Shown: positions 1 to 11,048, counted from the stretch's first letter. The stretch: DNA of 64,000 bases from Alnus glutinosa (GCF_958979055.1 NC_084899.1:24185501-24249500); one strand, 5' to 3'. Program-made: numbers and translations. Notes: generated by a model from the letters alone, not told the origin.

Positions 1-237
1 GGGCTCAATGGTACGCCGGATGACGGCCACCCCAGCGCACTGGAATTGCTGGTCGTTGTGGTCCCAAGACTCGATCACGCCGGCTTCAGCCTCAACGCGG
101 TTAGTGGGTTCAAGGGCATCGAGCCTGTCGAGCCGGCACTCGCCAAACTGTCGTTGTTGCTGCCGCCTTTGAGCTAGGCAGCCATTGAAGAGCACAAGAA
201 GGCACAGAGAAAAAGAGACCAAGGTAAGCTTGGCCAT
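1..237 (-). CDS. 11S globulin (legumin) seed storage protein, N-terminal part, cut by window edge
   Basis: The first 79 residues of an 11S globulin precursor run from an ATG at 237 to the window edge with no stop. The protein would be a storage hexamer subunit deposited in seed protein vacuoles. A hydrophobic signal peptide ([20 protein letters not shown], residues 1-20, then LAQ) is followed by a Gln/Arg-rich start of the acidic chain. Family landmarks are the first cysteine in [17 protein letters not shown], the stretch [20 protein letters not shown] with the second cysteine of the intrachain disulfide, and IRRTIEP at the edge. The sequence is closer to remembered hazelnut and walnut legumins than is the second copy at 5364-7232, so the two are diverged paralogues in tandem. 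The rest of exon 1 and the remaining exons lie outside the window. The family call is very secure; whether the gene is intact cannot be judged. Confidence 0.95.
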   Translation of the reverse strand, partial: MAKLTLVSFSLCLLVLFNGCLAQRRQQQRQFGECRLDRLDALEPTNRVEAEAGVIESWDHNDQQFQCAGVAVIRRTIEP

Positions 238-763
238 GGCTGTTGTTTAATTTGGTTCTGACGTGAAGTGGCGACTGGGGGATGCCGGAATTTATAGGAG
301 AGTGAGGGAGTGGGTGAGGGCCGACACGTATGAGATAGTGCGTCGGGAATCTTTTGCCATTCTTCACTTTGTATGGCTTCCCAACTCTAATATCTTACAC
401 GTACCTCATGAACGTTTGTTTGGGCGCGCAGGTGGCACTCTGCTTCATGAATCTTCAGAGAAACAATCGAACACCCATGAACTGCATGTCTTCATCACGA
501 ACAGAGCTTTTATAAATTTGATTCTTTTCCGTGATTTTCAGGTCTATCATCATCAATTAATGACCCCGCACTCGGACAGGAATATATTTGTGTATATCAT
601 GATCATCATGAAGGTCTATCATCATCAATTAATAGAGAAGAACTATTTAACAATTCTCATTAGATTTTATAGCAATATTCAACTGTGTATATGATATCAC
701 GTTTTAAGTACTGACCTAGCTAGCAATATGAATGATATAAATTTTATTGTCACATATGCATGA
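238..763 (-). promoter_or_regulatory. Promoter of the first 11S globulin gene
   Basis: Read on the minus strand, a TATA box (CTATAAAT) lies at 290-297, about 53 bases upstream of the ATG. An RY core (CATGCA on the minus strand) lies at 483-488 and another at 757-762. RY motifs are the known binding sites of B3 factors such as FUS3 and ABI3 in seed-storage promoters. ACGT cores, possible bZIP sites, occur near 325 and 398. That these sites act is inferred from the family. Confidence 0.6.
541..633. repeat. 21-bp direct repeat, two copies, in globulin upstream region
   Basis: The 21-bp word GGTCTATCATCATCAATTAA plus T occurs at 541-561 and again at 613-633, a spacing of 72 bases. It lies just upstream of the RY motif at 483-488 as read from the globulin gene. 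It may be a small local duplication; function unknown. Confidence 0.8.
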
Positions 764-1278
764 AATGGGTACTATATCTTTTACAACAATTTTATTAGAA
801 ATTGAAGTGACAATTTGCTTACATACTGTATAGTAAAAGTTGCAGTTGTAGTAAAAGATGATTAAGGGATATTATAGCTTCCACCACAATTTTATTTACA
901 AGTTGACCTGGTAGTTCATAATTAGTGAAATATTTATATATATATGACTTCCAACTTAATTAATTGGGGGTTGAGTTGTACATCAATTACCATATACTCT
1001 TAATCATTTTACCAGATAAATGCTATTTTGCATCTCCCAACCTAGTTAGTTGACGAATCAAGTTCAATCTATCCTTCAATCAATCTTAATTAAAAATGAA
1101 AAACAAAATTTAAGTGTGGATTGAGTATGCCATGTCAACTAAGTATGTTTGGAGAATACAAAATATCATTTATCTTTCAACAATTGTTCCATCAATTTAT
1201 ATATATATAAAAGAAAATTATCTAATATTTTATTAATTATAATCTAGCTGTCACGTTAATTTATATATATAGGAAAAT

Positions 1279-1395
1279 GTTATTTACACATCATGGGTAC
1301 AACAGGAGTACAACAGCCCCTCACATGAGAGTGAGCCCCACACACTGGGACCCACCCTATGTGAGGGGCTGTCATGATCTTGATGTGTAAAGAAC
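1279..1395. mobile_element. Short foldback element (MITE-like)
   Basis: The left arm GTTATTTACACATCATG, then ACAGCCCCTCACAT, is mirrored on the right by ATGTGAGGGGCTGTCATGAT, then TTGATGTGTAAAGAAC. The core between the arms is about 35 bases. I could not define a target-site duplication, so the superfamily is open and the ends are approximate. Confidence 0.6.
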
Positions 1396-1869
1396 AAGCC
1401 CCATGTGTATATATATATATATATATAATATCCTAACGACACTCTACTAAGAGAAAAGTTATACTCGCTTTGCCCACTAGGACTCATATGAGCCCATTTT
1501 TCAAGGAGATGGGTTCTTGGGTGGAGTCCAACGAAGCCGGAATCAAATTAACACGTTCATTTTTTGACAAGATGCTTGAAGCTGGCTGAACCATGGGCTG
1601 ATTTTGGTGAAGTGTAGACCCAAATGAAGATGCGGCCTAAACTTTGAATGAGATATACGTACCCAGTGGCCCAAAGTCAAACTAATTAATCAATGGGAAA
1701 CTAGTGGCCGGCCTCGCTACATTAACGATTTTGCGCCTTTAAGTTATTAAATAGAAGATATTTTTTCATATAGTCTTCTTATTATTATTTTGGGGTTATG
1801 ATGGCACAAGCCGCACAAAATTCTAGCATGGTATCTATAGGCATGCTTGCTTACGCTTACGGATCATAA

Positions 1870-2065
1870 TTATTTATAATTATTTGTTTGAATTTAAAAG
1901 AATTTAAGCAGTTGATTGTTATAGACTATTTATGAGATCAACTTGACCGGATAAGTAGTTGGATAACCCAATTTTTATTTGGTCAGGTGAATTCTATAAG
2001 TAATCTCTAACAATCACCTATCCGAATTCTATCAAATTTGAACAAAAATAATTGTAAAAAATCTT
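1870..2065. mobile_element. MITE-like inverted repeat, family copy A
   Basis: Two arms of roughly 65-70 bases face each other: the left contains ATTTGTTTGAATTTAAAAG, the right CAAATTTGAACAAAAATAAT. The centre contains TTTATTTGGTCAGGTGA and TATAAGTAATCTCTAACAA. The same layout and shared words recur at about 23800-24002, so this is a small non-autonomous family. Ends are approximate and no target duplication was found. Confidence 0.55.
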
Positions 2066-2508
2066 AATCCTTTGCTTACCGAAGGGCTCTTGGAATGGTG
2101 TTCCACCCAAAGTCATGGGGTGGTTGCTGCCACCTTCGTTCTTATCGCATTATTCTCAATAGTTTGGCCCTTCATTAAAAAAAAAATAATAAAAAAAAAA
2201 GTTTTGGTGTAAAAAAAAAAAAGAACGGGTTTTTCTAAAGATAAATGAGGGAATAGTTATTTCTTATTTATTTTAAATGAATAGTAATTTTCATAAAAAT
2301 ATTTATTAAAAAAAAAAAAAAAACCCAACCAATTAACATATAGCTATTCCATTTTTAAGTCTATTCCTTATTCGTACCAAACAGGCAAACATGCCCCAAG
2401 GCCACCCCTCTTCTTTTTTCTTTTTTTAATTTTCTTTTTTAAAATTTTATTATTTTTAATCATTTTTTAAAGATTTCAATTTTTAACTTTTAATTTTTTT
2501 TATGTAGT

Positions 2509-2541
2509 GCCACGTGTCAACTTCAGCGGTTGACACGTGGC
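2509..2541. repeat. Perfect 13-bp hairpin containing two CACGTG cores
   Basis: GCCACGTGTCAAC at 2509-2521 and its exact reverse complement at 2529-2541 flank a 7-base loop. Each arm carries a G-box core. The following 160 bases (GTACCAAATGAG at about 2577 onward) resemble an arm of a Mutator-type inverted-repeat element, so the hairpin is more likely the inner part of a transposon arm than a regulatory site. It lies about 420 bases upstream of the gene at 2958. Confidence 0.7.
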
Positions 2542-2957
2542 GAGACGTTAAAATTCAGACGAAAAATCTAATAGAGGTACCAAATGAGTTTTTACCCTTA
2601 ATTCAAGTACCACTTATGATACAAAACAAAACTGAAGTACTAAATTTAATATCACGTAAAATTCAAGTAATAATAAGATATTTAACCCTAAAATTTAATC
2701 TCATCCATTTAAAAAAAAAGAAAAGAAGAAGGAATCCATTTTATTGCTGGAGGGCTACAGCCTACAGACCCGTTTGAAAAAGGATTGAAAAAGTGGGGTA
2801 CAGGTCAGTGTTAAAAGGTGTGGAGGGATTTGGTTGTCGAATTAAATTAAAAAACAGAAATAGGACAGCTTCAGTTACCGAGGTACACTGACTGGTCTGA
2901 CTATCAAGCATTTTGAAACTGAAGATAGCAAAAATCTCAAAACCCCAGTTCTAGAAA

Positions 2958-3157
2958 ATGAAAGCTCAAGCGCAGTTAGTTCAACAGGGAAGGTTGAGAA
3001 AGATGGGGAGGCTTAATTATCTGCCCACTCGACTCCTCCTTCTTCTCCTTCTTTCTAGCTTTGCAACTTCAGAAGCGGCAACAACAATAAGAGCAGCTCA
3101 TAATGGAAGGCCTGGCTTTCTCTTCACAAGAACCAGAGGAAGATGCACTCCACAGTA

Positions 3158-3210
<53 letters not shown>

Positions 3211-4749
3211 CACCTTTATATGTACGCATCTGTATACGCAGGTAAATACATATATATGATATACTTGAGCATCTGTATATGGAGGTCACCAATTTGAAAT
3301 TTTCAGCAAATTTTAGAGAAAAAGCAGAATTTGCTCCATCGAGCTCTCCAAAATTTCCTCAAAATGGGTTATGTCAGAAACCCTCAACAATTTTGACCCC
3401 CAAAATCCTTGAGCCATTTATTTTTTTTATCATTTTCTTTCATTCTCCCGCTTCTTCCATCTCTTCCGGCGCCCCTTTTCCTTTCCTTTTCGTTTTCCTT
3501 TTCCTGTGACCCACCGGTGATGACGGTGCCTTGGAGAGGGGTCCTTCACTTTCGGCGACGACGAGGGCTTGTTCGTTGGTGCTGCGGGGCTGTTGGGACT
3601 TGGCTGGGAGAGGTTGTCGTTCCCCTCGCAGACCAGTTGCTATAAGCCCGAGATTGCAGACAAGAAACCAGGAAGAAAGGGCTTCGGACAACCTTATCTT
3701 GCAAGCATCATCCATTGGGCAACACGTGTCTTAGTTCTTATTGGGAAATGCTAGGAATACAACTAGTGCACAAGTTGTGCACTACCCCAAGACACATTGG
3801 AGTAGTGCATAAGTTGTGGACCAATGTGTCTGGGACCTGGGGGCAGTGCACTGGTCGTGCATCAATCATTGCCCGTTCTTATTTCAGTATTCCCAAAAAC
3901 AGTATCTCTATGATATCTGCAATCTTCCAGATTATTCTGAGGAGATTAGGGGCGTGGATTGAGGCTGAGTATTGTAGTGGGTCAGTTAGGGTGTTGATTC
4001 ATGTTTTCCTGTTTGGATTCTGAGAAAGATGGGTTTGTTCGTGATGAAGTGGATTGGGAATGAGATTAAGAGGGAGACGCAGTTAAAGTGGTTGGTCTCA
4101 AAATCAATAAAAAATAATATTTAGTTAAAATAGAGAAAATTTAGATAAAATCAAAAGTGATAGATAAAATCATAGAAGTGGATTTTTGAACTAAAATTTA
4201 GAGAAAATTTGGAAAGCTTGATAGAGATGCTCTTAGAAGACAAGAAGAAAAAGAACATATTTAGAAGACATTTTTCCAGATACCCAGAAAGGGGTTTCTT
4301 GAAATAAATAGTAAAAAAAGAAAAGAAATAGATAGAACTCTGAAACTTGGACCAAAACGAGTCAATGGCGCCGAGTGGGCTCAGATCTGACTCGGTTTGG
4401 TTATGGTGGTGTGGATGACCATTGCAGATTCTGGAGCGTGGGGAGCGAGGCGTGGCCGAGGATGGTCCCACAGACATCAACGGTGTCAAAGGTGTTTGGA
4501 TCGAGGGCGAGTGAACGGTACAGATCTGATCTGACTTTGTTGGAAGCAACGGCGAGGAATGACGAGGACAACGTTTTCCGTAGGCTACTAAAGCAGGCAA
4601 GTGCGGCCCTGCTCAACTCATATGCTAGAAAGGGGTTTCCTTACTCAGCTTGGGAGGTTAAGACTTTGGTAATACAAGCTTTGGTCTCTCAGGAAGCTGC
4701 AGCTCTTCAAGCCAAAGGGTTCTCTGTTGCTAATGAGGCTTGTAACTAG
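2958..4749 (+). CDS. Conserved plant secreted protein of unknown function, two exons
   Basis: Exon 1 is 2958-3154 (donor GTAAGA) and exon 2 is 4428-4749 (acceptor TTGCAG). They join in frame across a split CAA codon and give 172 residues ending EACN. A second ATG at 3003 would start right before a classic signal peptide (MGRLNYLPTRLLLLLLLSSF, then ATSEA) and may be the real start, giving 157 residues. The mature part contains CTPQFWSVGSEAWPRM, then a mostly helical C-terminal domain with FGSRASERYRSDLTLLEAT and SYARKGFPYSAWEVKT. I recall similar plant proteins without assigned function, but cannot name the family securely. The 1.27-kb intron holds a CT microsatellite and an inverted repeat near 3755-3870. 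The gene lies between two globulin genes on the opposite strand. In-frame joining and the signal peptide support a real gene. Confidence 0.72.
3162..3205. repeat. (CT)n microsatellite in intron
   Basis: An uninterrupted TC/CT run of about 44 bases begins shortly after the 5' splice site of the secreted-protein gene. It creates artificial Ser-Leu and Arg-Glu reading frames. Confidence 0.95.
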
Positions 4750-5363
4750 CGGGACATGATTCCGTAATTTTGCTGTGCAATACAAACCTTTACTTTTATG
4801 TATGTTTATGGCCTAGCTAGTGGAAGCAACTGAACATTTTTGCTACTAGTTGTTCTCAGCACACATAGGCTTCAAGCTTCATTATCGGTAATGTTATGAA
4901 AAGCCTCTTGCTTTCTTACTTTCTCCCTTACCTGATGGTGCAAGTGATTGAAGGTCCTGTTAAATTTGGGTGCTCATTTTTTCAATGAAATTTGAATGTG
5001 TGTTGGAATGTTTATCCAGTCGCAACAGATAAGAAAGCCAATTAAGTAATCTCTGCAGTTGCATGAGCTTGAACAAGAGACATTGCCCTGTTTTTTTTGG
5101 CACACCGGCCACGAAAGCTCTGGATTTTGGACAAATTTCCCAACACAAGTTTAAAGGAGAAAAAACGGCCACTTTTATTCATTATACTAAAGGATGCACT
5201 CGTGCATATTTTTACACTCAGACTATACTAATTAGGTTTCCTGAACATGTTCAAAATCCTTCTCCATTCTACAAGAAGGACTACTGCATAGTGGTGGCCT
5301 AAGTAGTAGTAGTAGTAGTAGTTGTGCTAGTAGTAATACACACGAAAGTTACAAAAACCTCCT
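4750..5363. other. Intergenic region between convergent genes
   Basis: This gap separates the ends of the secreted-protein gene (plus) and the second globulin gene (minus). It should hold both 3' UTRs. An (AGT)n repeat lies at about 5305-5324. No further gene or element is seen. Confidence 0.6.
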
Positions 5364-7232
5364 TTACGAGGAGGTCCGGCTAGAGGATAGAACTAGACTT
5401 TGTCGGCCTCTGTTGTACTTCAATTGTTGAGCTTCTTCAGGGGACATCCGGAATGAGTTCGTGATGACTTCTATGGGCATGGCTCGGATAACCGAGGTGT
5501 AGCCGGCCAGGGGGCTCTTCATTGGCTGGCCGGACGTCTTGATCGCCACGTACTCGAAGCCATTGCTTCCGGCCCTTTTCATGGCCACATAAAATTGAGG
5601 GATCACAAAAACGTCTCCGCGGCTAACCCTCTCATCAAACACGTTGTTCCCGTTGTCGTCTGAAATCTGAACATGGGCCTCACCCCTTGTTACATAGACA
5701 ACTCTATGGTTGTTCATGGCCCAGTTTGGCGTGAACAATGCGTTCTACAAAATAGGCAATGTATAACAGTATAAGTACTCTTGTTTTCAGAATCGGAAAA
5801 GAAGTAGTCAGAAGAGATTGAATTACCGGAAAAAGATGGCCTTTCTCTGCGCTCATGTCCAGGTGTCGAAGGATTGGAAGTTTGTGTTGGTTCACAATAT
5901 TTACTCTTCCGGCTTGCCTAGAGACAATATCGGACTCGCTGCGGGTGTCCATGTTGTGTCTAATTCTTGTAGTGCAAACAGTTTCTTCCAACCCATTTAC
6001 CCGTCTTTGCCCTTCTTCTTCTTCTTCGTCTTCGTCAGCTCTAACAATGTGGCGCATTTCATCTTGGCACTTGACCAGGAGTCCGCGCTCATCATTCTCC
6101 TGCATTCTCCTCACGATTTCGACCGGAATGTTATAGGCCTCAGCCAGCAGTTCGGCACTGAATCCGCTAAATATGTTCTGGAAGTTATGGCTATCTCTTT
6201 GTTGTCCGCGGTGCCCTTGCCTGGGCTCCCCACCGGCAAGCAAAAATGACTGTTGGACAAAAAACTAGTTAGCTATACAAAAAAAAAAAAGAAAAAAAAA
6301 AAGCAAAAGGACATGCAGGAAGATATTTATTATGTATGTGATAGCTAGTGGTGAGGTGTAATGGCTACCCTAAATTGCTGGTCAAGCTGGTTGGCATGGT
6401 TGTTGAGGTCCATGACAGCAAAGGCAACAAGCTCTTGATTGCCATCATTGTAGCACCAATGGGCCGCACCAGCTGGAATGGCAAGGATGTCACCCCGACG
6501 AATCCTGTGAACCCTCTGATGTTGGTCTGTTCTCCTGCTCTCTCTTTGTTGCTCTCCTTGGCCTCCCAGCCTTCCTTGACTTCCCCGTCGGCTTCTTAAA
6601 TCCTCAGATGTCTGGGACTCATAAGTCTCTGCGCATCCTGGGTAGGTTAGGCCCATTAACCCTTCGCCTGTTACAACATTGATTTAACACGTTAGAAGGT
6701 TTGATTTGTGGTGCATGCAACAGCTACTGAAAAATAATATTATGGAATTCATAAATAAATATAAAGCGAAATAAATAAAGACAAAAACTTACTAGATTCA
6801 GTCTTGAATAAAACCCAAAAGACCACAAATCTCTAAAATCAAATCTTCTAATATATTTTTAGAGCTACATCAAATGCAGTGCATTTTTTTCTAAAAAAGA
6901 AAAAGAAAAAGAAAAGGAAAACACTGGTGTCTCAAACCTCGTTCAATGTAAACCAGCATAGGGGCTGGCTGGTAGTTAGGCTGAGACTGTGAATTAGGTT
7001 GCAGAGTGTGTCTTATCGCGGCGACTCCAGCGCATTGGAACTCGTCCTCATTTGTGTCCCACACCTCAGTCACACCCCCCTCCGACACCAGCCGCCGGGA
7101 TGGCTCCACAGTCCTTAGTCTCCGTATCCGGCATTGCTGAGCCGACCTACTGCAGGTACTGGGGTTCTTTTCCCCGGCAGCCCCATAAACTAGCAGAGCG
7201 AGCACTAGTCCTAGTATAATCTTGGAAGCCAT
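5364..7232 (-). CDS. 11S globulin (legumin) seed storage protein, complete, four exons
   Basis: The four-exon legumin layout is intact: exon 1 7232-6938, exon 2 6667-6369, exon 3 6249-5827, exon 4 5744-5364. All junctions are GT/AG, and the joined frame gives 465 residues. Residues 1-20 are a signal peptide. C34 and the cysteine in EDEFQCAGV form the usual intrachain pair. YPGCAETY and NGLEETVC carry the interchain disulfide cysteines. The vacuolar processing site is N283-G284 in NGLEE, giving an acidic chain and a basic chain of 182 residues. Both cupin domains are present (RRGDILAIPAGAAHWCYNDG; VSRGDVFVIPQFY). The acidic-chain variable region is short, so the protein is smaller than typical nut legumins of about 500 residues. 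The N-terminus (EKNPSTCSRSAQQC) differs clearly from that of the neighbour at 1-237. The protein should assemble into hexamers in seed protein bodies. No break is visible. Confidence 0.95.
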
Positions 7233-7297
7233 GGATAAGCTAGCACACAAAAGAAGCAGAGCTAGGGATGGTGAAAATGGTCGGGCCTTGGAGCACA

Positions 7298-7510
7298 TTT
7301 TATAGCGTGGATCGGAGGATTTGAAAGGTAGTGAAAAGGTAGCAAGCTGGGTGGCAGTTAATTAAGGTCTGTTTGTTGGTTTTGCATGAAGATCGATCGT
7401 GTCCTTTTTCTAGACTAACTCGCGCCACTTTGCACTAGGTACACAACTGGGTTGTTGAGAGAATCCTAGACGTGGTCGTGCAAGAGGTGTTGGGCTAGAG
7501 GCTTTGCATG
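7298..7510 (-). promoter_or_regulatory. Promoter of the complete 11S globulin gene: TATA box and two RY motifs
   Basis: On the minus strand, CTATAAAA occupies 7305-7298, 66 bases upstream of the ATG at 7232. CATGCA (RY core) occurs at 7388-7383 and again at 7510-7505, about 80 and 200 bases upstream of the TATA box. This arrangement is typical of legumin promoters driven by B3 factors during seed filling. That they are used here is inferred. Confidence 0.75.
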
Positions 7511-9286
7511 ATACCGACCATTTGTCATGGTTTTTCTTCAGAGTGTCAGCTAGCAGAACTTCAAAAGAAATTAATAGATATAATAAAAGAAGAAGGAAAA
7601 GAAAAAGAAAAAAAGAAAAGAAAAGAGTAATAGCAAAAGGCCGGACAAATTCGTGTAGGTAAAGAGTCTGTTAAAGGGTGGATGGAAGTTATAGGTCACG
7701 TTTAATTTGATTTATTTAATTATACGGATCATATTCTTCAATCCTAACGGTTAATTTTGTGTTGAATTTACAAATTGTGTAAAAAATTACTAATCTTTAT
7801 GTTATTTGTGAGGTTTGAGTTGTGTCAAGGCATGAATGTAACACTATATAGATTAATCATAATCCGATCTATTTAATTAAATAGGTCAAAACTCTCAATC
7901 TTAATTCTTTAATTTTTTGTTGAGTCAGTATGAGATTTATATAAAAAATTGACAGCCTTAATATAACTATTATCACCTAAGCAGTGGTGCCTAAGAAATG
8001 GTGGTGGCCTCGTGGGTGAATAGTTTGGACACACTGGGCTATGAGCCCAATATCGAAGGTGAAAATTATGACCCTTGATGCCCCAAAATCAAAATAATGG
8101 GCTTTCGATACAATATATAAGCAGCCTTCTATTGTGCAATGGGTGTGAATGGTCATGGACATATTCATTCAAATGGTTAGCTTATAAGGGATTTATGGTA
8201 AAAATAATAGTACGTTTAGCAACAGATTTTTATTATTATTAAATATTTCTGGTACTGTAATTTTTATTATAATCTTCTTATCAATTTGTGTGGCAGTCCA
8301 CATTTAATGAAAATGAGTACTACATGGACTACTACGCGACAGTTCACATTTTAATAATTGACATGGCAAGTGTCCCGCGTACTGTCACGACAATTTGTAA
8401 ATATGATAGATGTTATGAGGACTACCATGTGACATTCCACATGTTAGTGGTCGGCTTGGTTGATATGTTAAGGGTCATGCATACGAGCTATTACGTCAGT
8501 TACTAAGGAAATTACAATAAAGAGTTTGGCTTTTCACCAATGCAAAAAACATTGGAGATTCTCATGTGCAAGAATAAATGGTGGAGACTCTGGAGATTAC
8601 CTTAAAAAAAAAAAAACATAGCTAGATTTTTTCCACAATCTTGCAATCTCCATCGTTTTATTTTTGCATAAGAGTGCTCTAATGATTTTTTCACTGAAAG
8701 GAAGCCAAACTCAATAGGAAAAGGTATAATATCACTAACATCACACTTTTTGCTTTGCCATTTTATATATCTTGAGGCTACTAGATTTTTTTTTTTTGTC
8801 CAAAAGGGAATTCTTGATTGGACAGTCACTTGACCATTAATACCGTAGAATTCATATCCAAAGGGTTTCGTTTTTGAGGCAGAAAACAGATCGGATGATT
8901 CTAAGATAGAAAAGGATCTCTTGCTTTATGCATATGATTTTTATGATACTTTGATAAGGAATAGTCACCATTTGTTGCTTCCTACTTTAACTAGCTCGAA
9001 CGCAACCGCGTAGAATCTTTGAGACAGTGCCATTGCACTCACTTATATGCCGCCACGCACTACTAGTTGGTAGGGCAAACATCAAAATCAGAACAAAAGG
9101 CATCTCAAGTTCAGAACAAAGCCAATCCATAAAACAAGTTGAGAGTCTTGTTGCTTGTCACCCACTACTTTATTTATTAGTTTTTCTTTACATCAAGACT
9201 TTCAGCGTAAGAACTAAGCGAGTCTTTACAATTGCACCAAGCGAATACGAATCAAGTAATATGGAAAAATAATACACACCCAACGT
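7511..9286. other. Intergenic region without recognisable genes
   Basis: AT-rich DNA with an A/G-rich run near 7570-7625 and poly-A/T runs near 8604 and 8785. No open frame here resembles a known protein, and I could delimit no transposon. Confidence 0.5.
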
Positions 9287-9293
9287 TATAAAA
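9287..9293 (+). promoter_or_regulatory. TATA box of the DUF761 gene
   Basis: TATAAAA lies 78 bases upstream of the ATG at 9371, a normal distance for a plant core promoter plus a short leader. No other TATA-like motif lies closer. Confidence 0.6.
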
Positions 9294-9370
9294 GCGTCAT
9301 TTTAAACACAACCTTCAACCCCTGCGCACCTCTCTTTTCTCTCTTTGATCACAAGCACTTCGTTCGTGGC

Positions 9371-9874
9371 ATGTCTTGCCTACCTCTGAAGCTTCCGCCA
9401 GCTAGAACGGTGTGGAAGAGCCTCACCTCCAAATTACAGAGCAAGCTACACAAGCTCCAGAGGTCTAAAGCCATCAAGAAACCTCGAAATCGGCTCAAGA
9501 AAACCATCGGCGGCAGTGTTTGGCCCTCCCTCTTTGCCGGGCAACGTTTCAAACGTAAGAAACGGCTTGCGATCCATTCATACCGCCAACAGTACCTTTT
9601 TGAGAAAAAAACTGCATCTGTGTACGTAGATAAGCTCTTCAAAGAGCCTGCGCCGGTGGAACAATGTCCACCAAGAACGAAGAGTAGTATCAAGCTCCTC
9701 GATCAGCAGGCAGGCGGCAGCTTAGCTGAAAAGCCTTTATCAGCGGATGATATGTGGGAGTCACTGGCGTTGGCCTCACCTCTAATGCGTGGAGTAGACG
9801 AAAGAGCAGATGAGTTCATTGCCAGATTCAGGGCTGAAATGGAGGTTCAGGAGACATTGGCATGTAACTTGTAG
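9371..9874 (+). CDS. DUF761-type protein (cotton-fibre-expressed-protein-like), single exon
   Basis: An uninterrupted 167-residue frame starts at MSCLPLKLPPARTVWKSLTS. The N-terminal half is very basic (LQSKLHKLQRSKAIKKPRN, RFKRKKR). It ends with the motif that defines plant DUF761 proteins, an acidic-basic helix DERADEFIARFRAEMEVQ, before ETLACNL and a TAG stop. Proteins with this C-terminus are small, plant-specific and poorly understood; several respond to stress or hormones, but no biochemical activity is established. There is no signal peptide or membrane segment, and the basic N-terminus could favour a nuclear or organellar location, which is inference. A TATA box lies 78 bases upstream. 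The gene stands alone, with repeats on its downstream side. Frame integrity and the C-terminal motif make it a convincing intact gene. Confidence 0.88.
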   Translation: MSCLPLKLPPARTVWKSLTSKLQSKLHKLQRSKAIKKPRNRLKKTIGGSVWPSLFAGQRFKRKKRLAIHSYRQQYLFEKKTASVYVDKLFKEPAPVEQCPPRTKSSIKLLDQQAGGSLAEKPLSADDMWESLALASPLMRGVDERADEFIARFRAEMEVQETLACNL

Positions 9875-10856
9875 TGAATGTGTGCCTAATAATATTGTTT
9901 ATCTTTGTTTTCTTTTTGGTCGTGTATATATACAGTTCATGGAGAACCCATTATTCGTCACAGCATCACAAGTCTTGCGACGAGTGTATGAATAAATTAA
10001 CTCCAAGGGGCTCCCCTTGTGGTTTAAGCTTACGCTTTTTAGGGATATTACTTCTCTTTTGAGGTTAACTATTCGGGCGAAGTTCACATTTTAAAGGCTC
10101 AATATCTCTAGTGGCGTGAGATATAGGATTGCAGATTAGTTTGGTGAATTCAAACTGGACCTCTGCGCTTGGTAACTACCACTTTATGTGGAATAGTCCA
10201 ATGTACTGCCTACTATATAGATAAAACTGGAAAATCATGATTTTAATATATTTTGGGGAGTAATCAAATAAAAATTAGATATAGTAATCTATAACAATTC
10301 CTAAGCCTATTGGGCTACCCAAATTCCGCTGGAAGTCCAAGACACGTCACAAGTCTTCCAATATCTGACCTAACCGGATACATGCAATACTTATACAACT
10401 GAAAAACTTGGCCCAACGGCCCATTAATCATAACACACGCTGACATCGCTATGTAGCACGTGTCTTTTATTTTATGAAGTTCTTGTTGTTTGTTTGTTTG
10501 TTTGTGTTTCAGTGTCGTATTAGGGAGTCCAAGTCCTGCTTTGATTAGGTTTTGTTTTGTAACAATTAAGTTGGTAGATCGAGCATTATATAAAGGTTTG
10601 ATGTATATATACCGGGTGAAAATGCGGTTTTCACTTTTAGATATTTGCATCTGTAATATAATTATTTGTTACATAATTTGTGATTATCAGTCATAGATGA
10701 TCATTATCTCATAGAGTAATTAAGATTTAGATTACCAAAGAAAAAAAAAATGTAATAAGGTATGACTTTGAGATGATAGTGAAAAAAACCTAACATAACT
10801 TAAAGATCCTAAACTTACCAAATTTAAAATAACGTCGTTTTAATTAATTTAATTAT
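9875..10856. other. Intergenic region with a possible LTR remnant
   Basis: After the likely 3' UTR of the DUF761 gene, about 10450-10660 has LTR-like features: a (TTTG)n run near 10488-10506, GTCGTATTAGGGAGTCCAAG, and a TATA box (ATTATATAAAGG) at about 10585. Ends and flanking duplication could not be found, so I do not call an element. The short frames on both strands here are not genes. Confidence 0.4.
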
Positions 10857-11039
10857 GAGAAATGATTCTTTACCACCTAAATATACAACTTTTTACCACT
10901 TTGTCTATGTGGCAAGGTGGTCCCCCACTTTATTTTATTTTTTAAAAATAAAAAAACTCTAAAGTTAGTAGGGGACCACCTTGCCACATAGACAAGGTGG
11001 TGAAAAGTTGTATATTTAGGTGGTAGTGAATCATTACTC
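10857..11039. mobile_element. Mutator-like MITE, GAGAAATGAT family, copy 1
   Basis: The element is 183 bp with near-perfect arms: GAGAAATGATTCTTTACCAC at the left faces GTGGTAGTGAATCATTACTC at the right. The arms extend more than 70 bases inward to GGTGGTCCCCCACTTTA and its complement. The flanking 9-bp direct repeat TTTAATTAT (10848-10856 and 11040-11048) is a perfect target duplication of the length expected for Mutator superfamily insertions. There is no coding capacity. A close relative lies at 36769-36923. Confidence 0.9.

Positions 11040-11048
<9 letters not shown>

Larger units (their letters stand above)
764..2508. other. Intergenic AT-rich DNA with MITE remnants
   Basis: No gene is recognisable here. 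The stretch holds two foldback elements listed separately (about 1279-1395 and 1870-2065), TA-rich runs near 940, 1200 and 1405-1425, and poly-A/T runs near 2180-2320. The short reading frames resemble no known protein. Confidence 0.6.

Noticed and set aside
9349-9693. Minus-strand frame of 114 codons overlapping the DUF761 gene
   Set aside because: Antisense shadow of a better-supported gene with a family motif.
10315-10650. Minus-strand coding frame of 111 codons
   Set aside because: No recognisable domain, no gene context, and overlap with LTR-like sequence.
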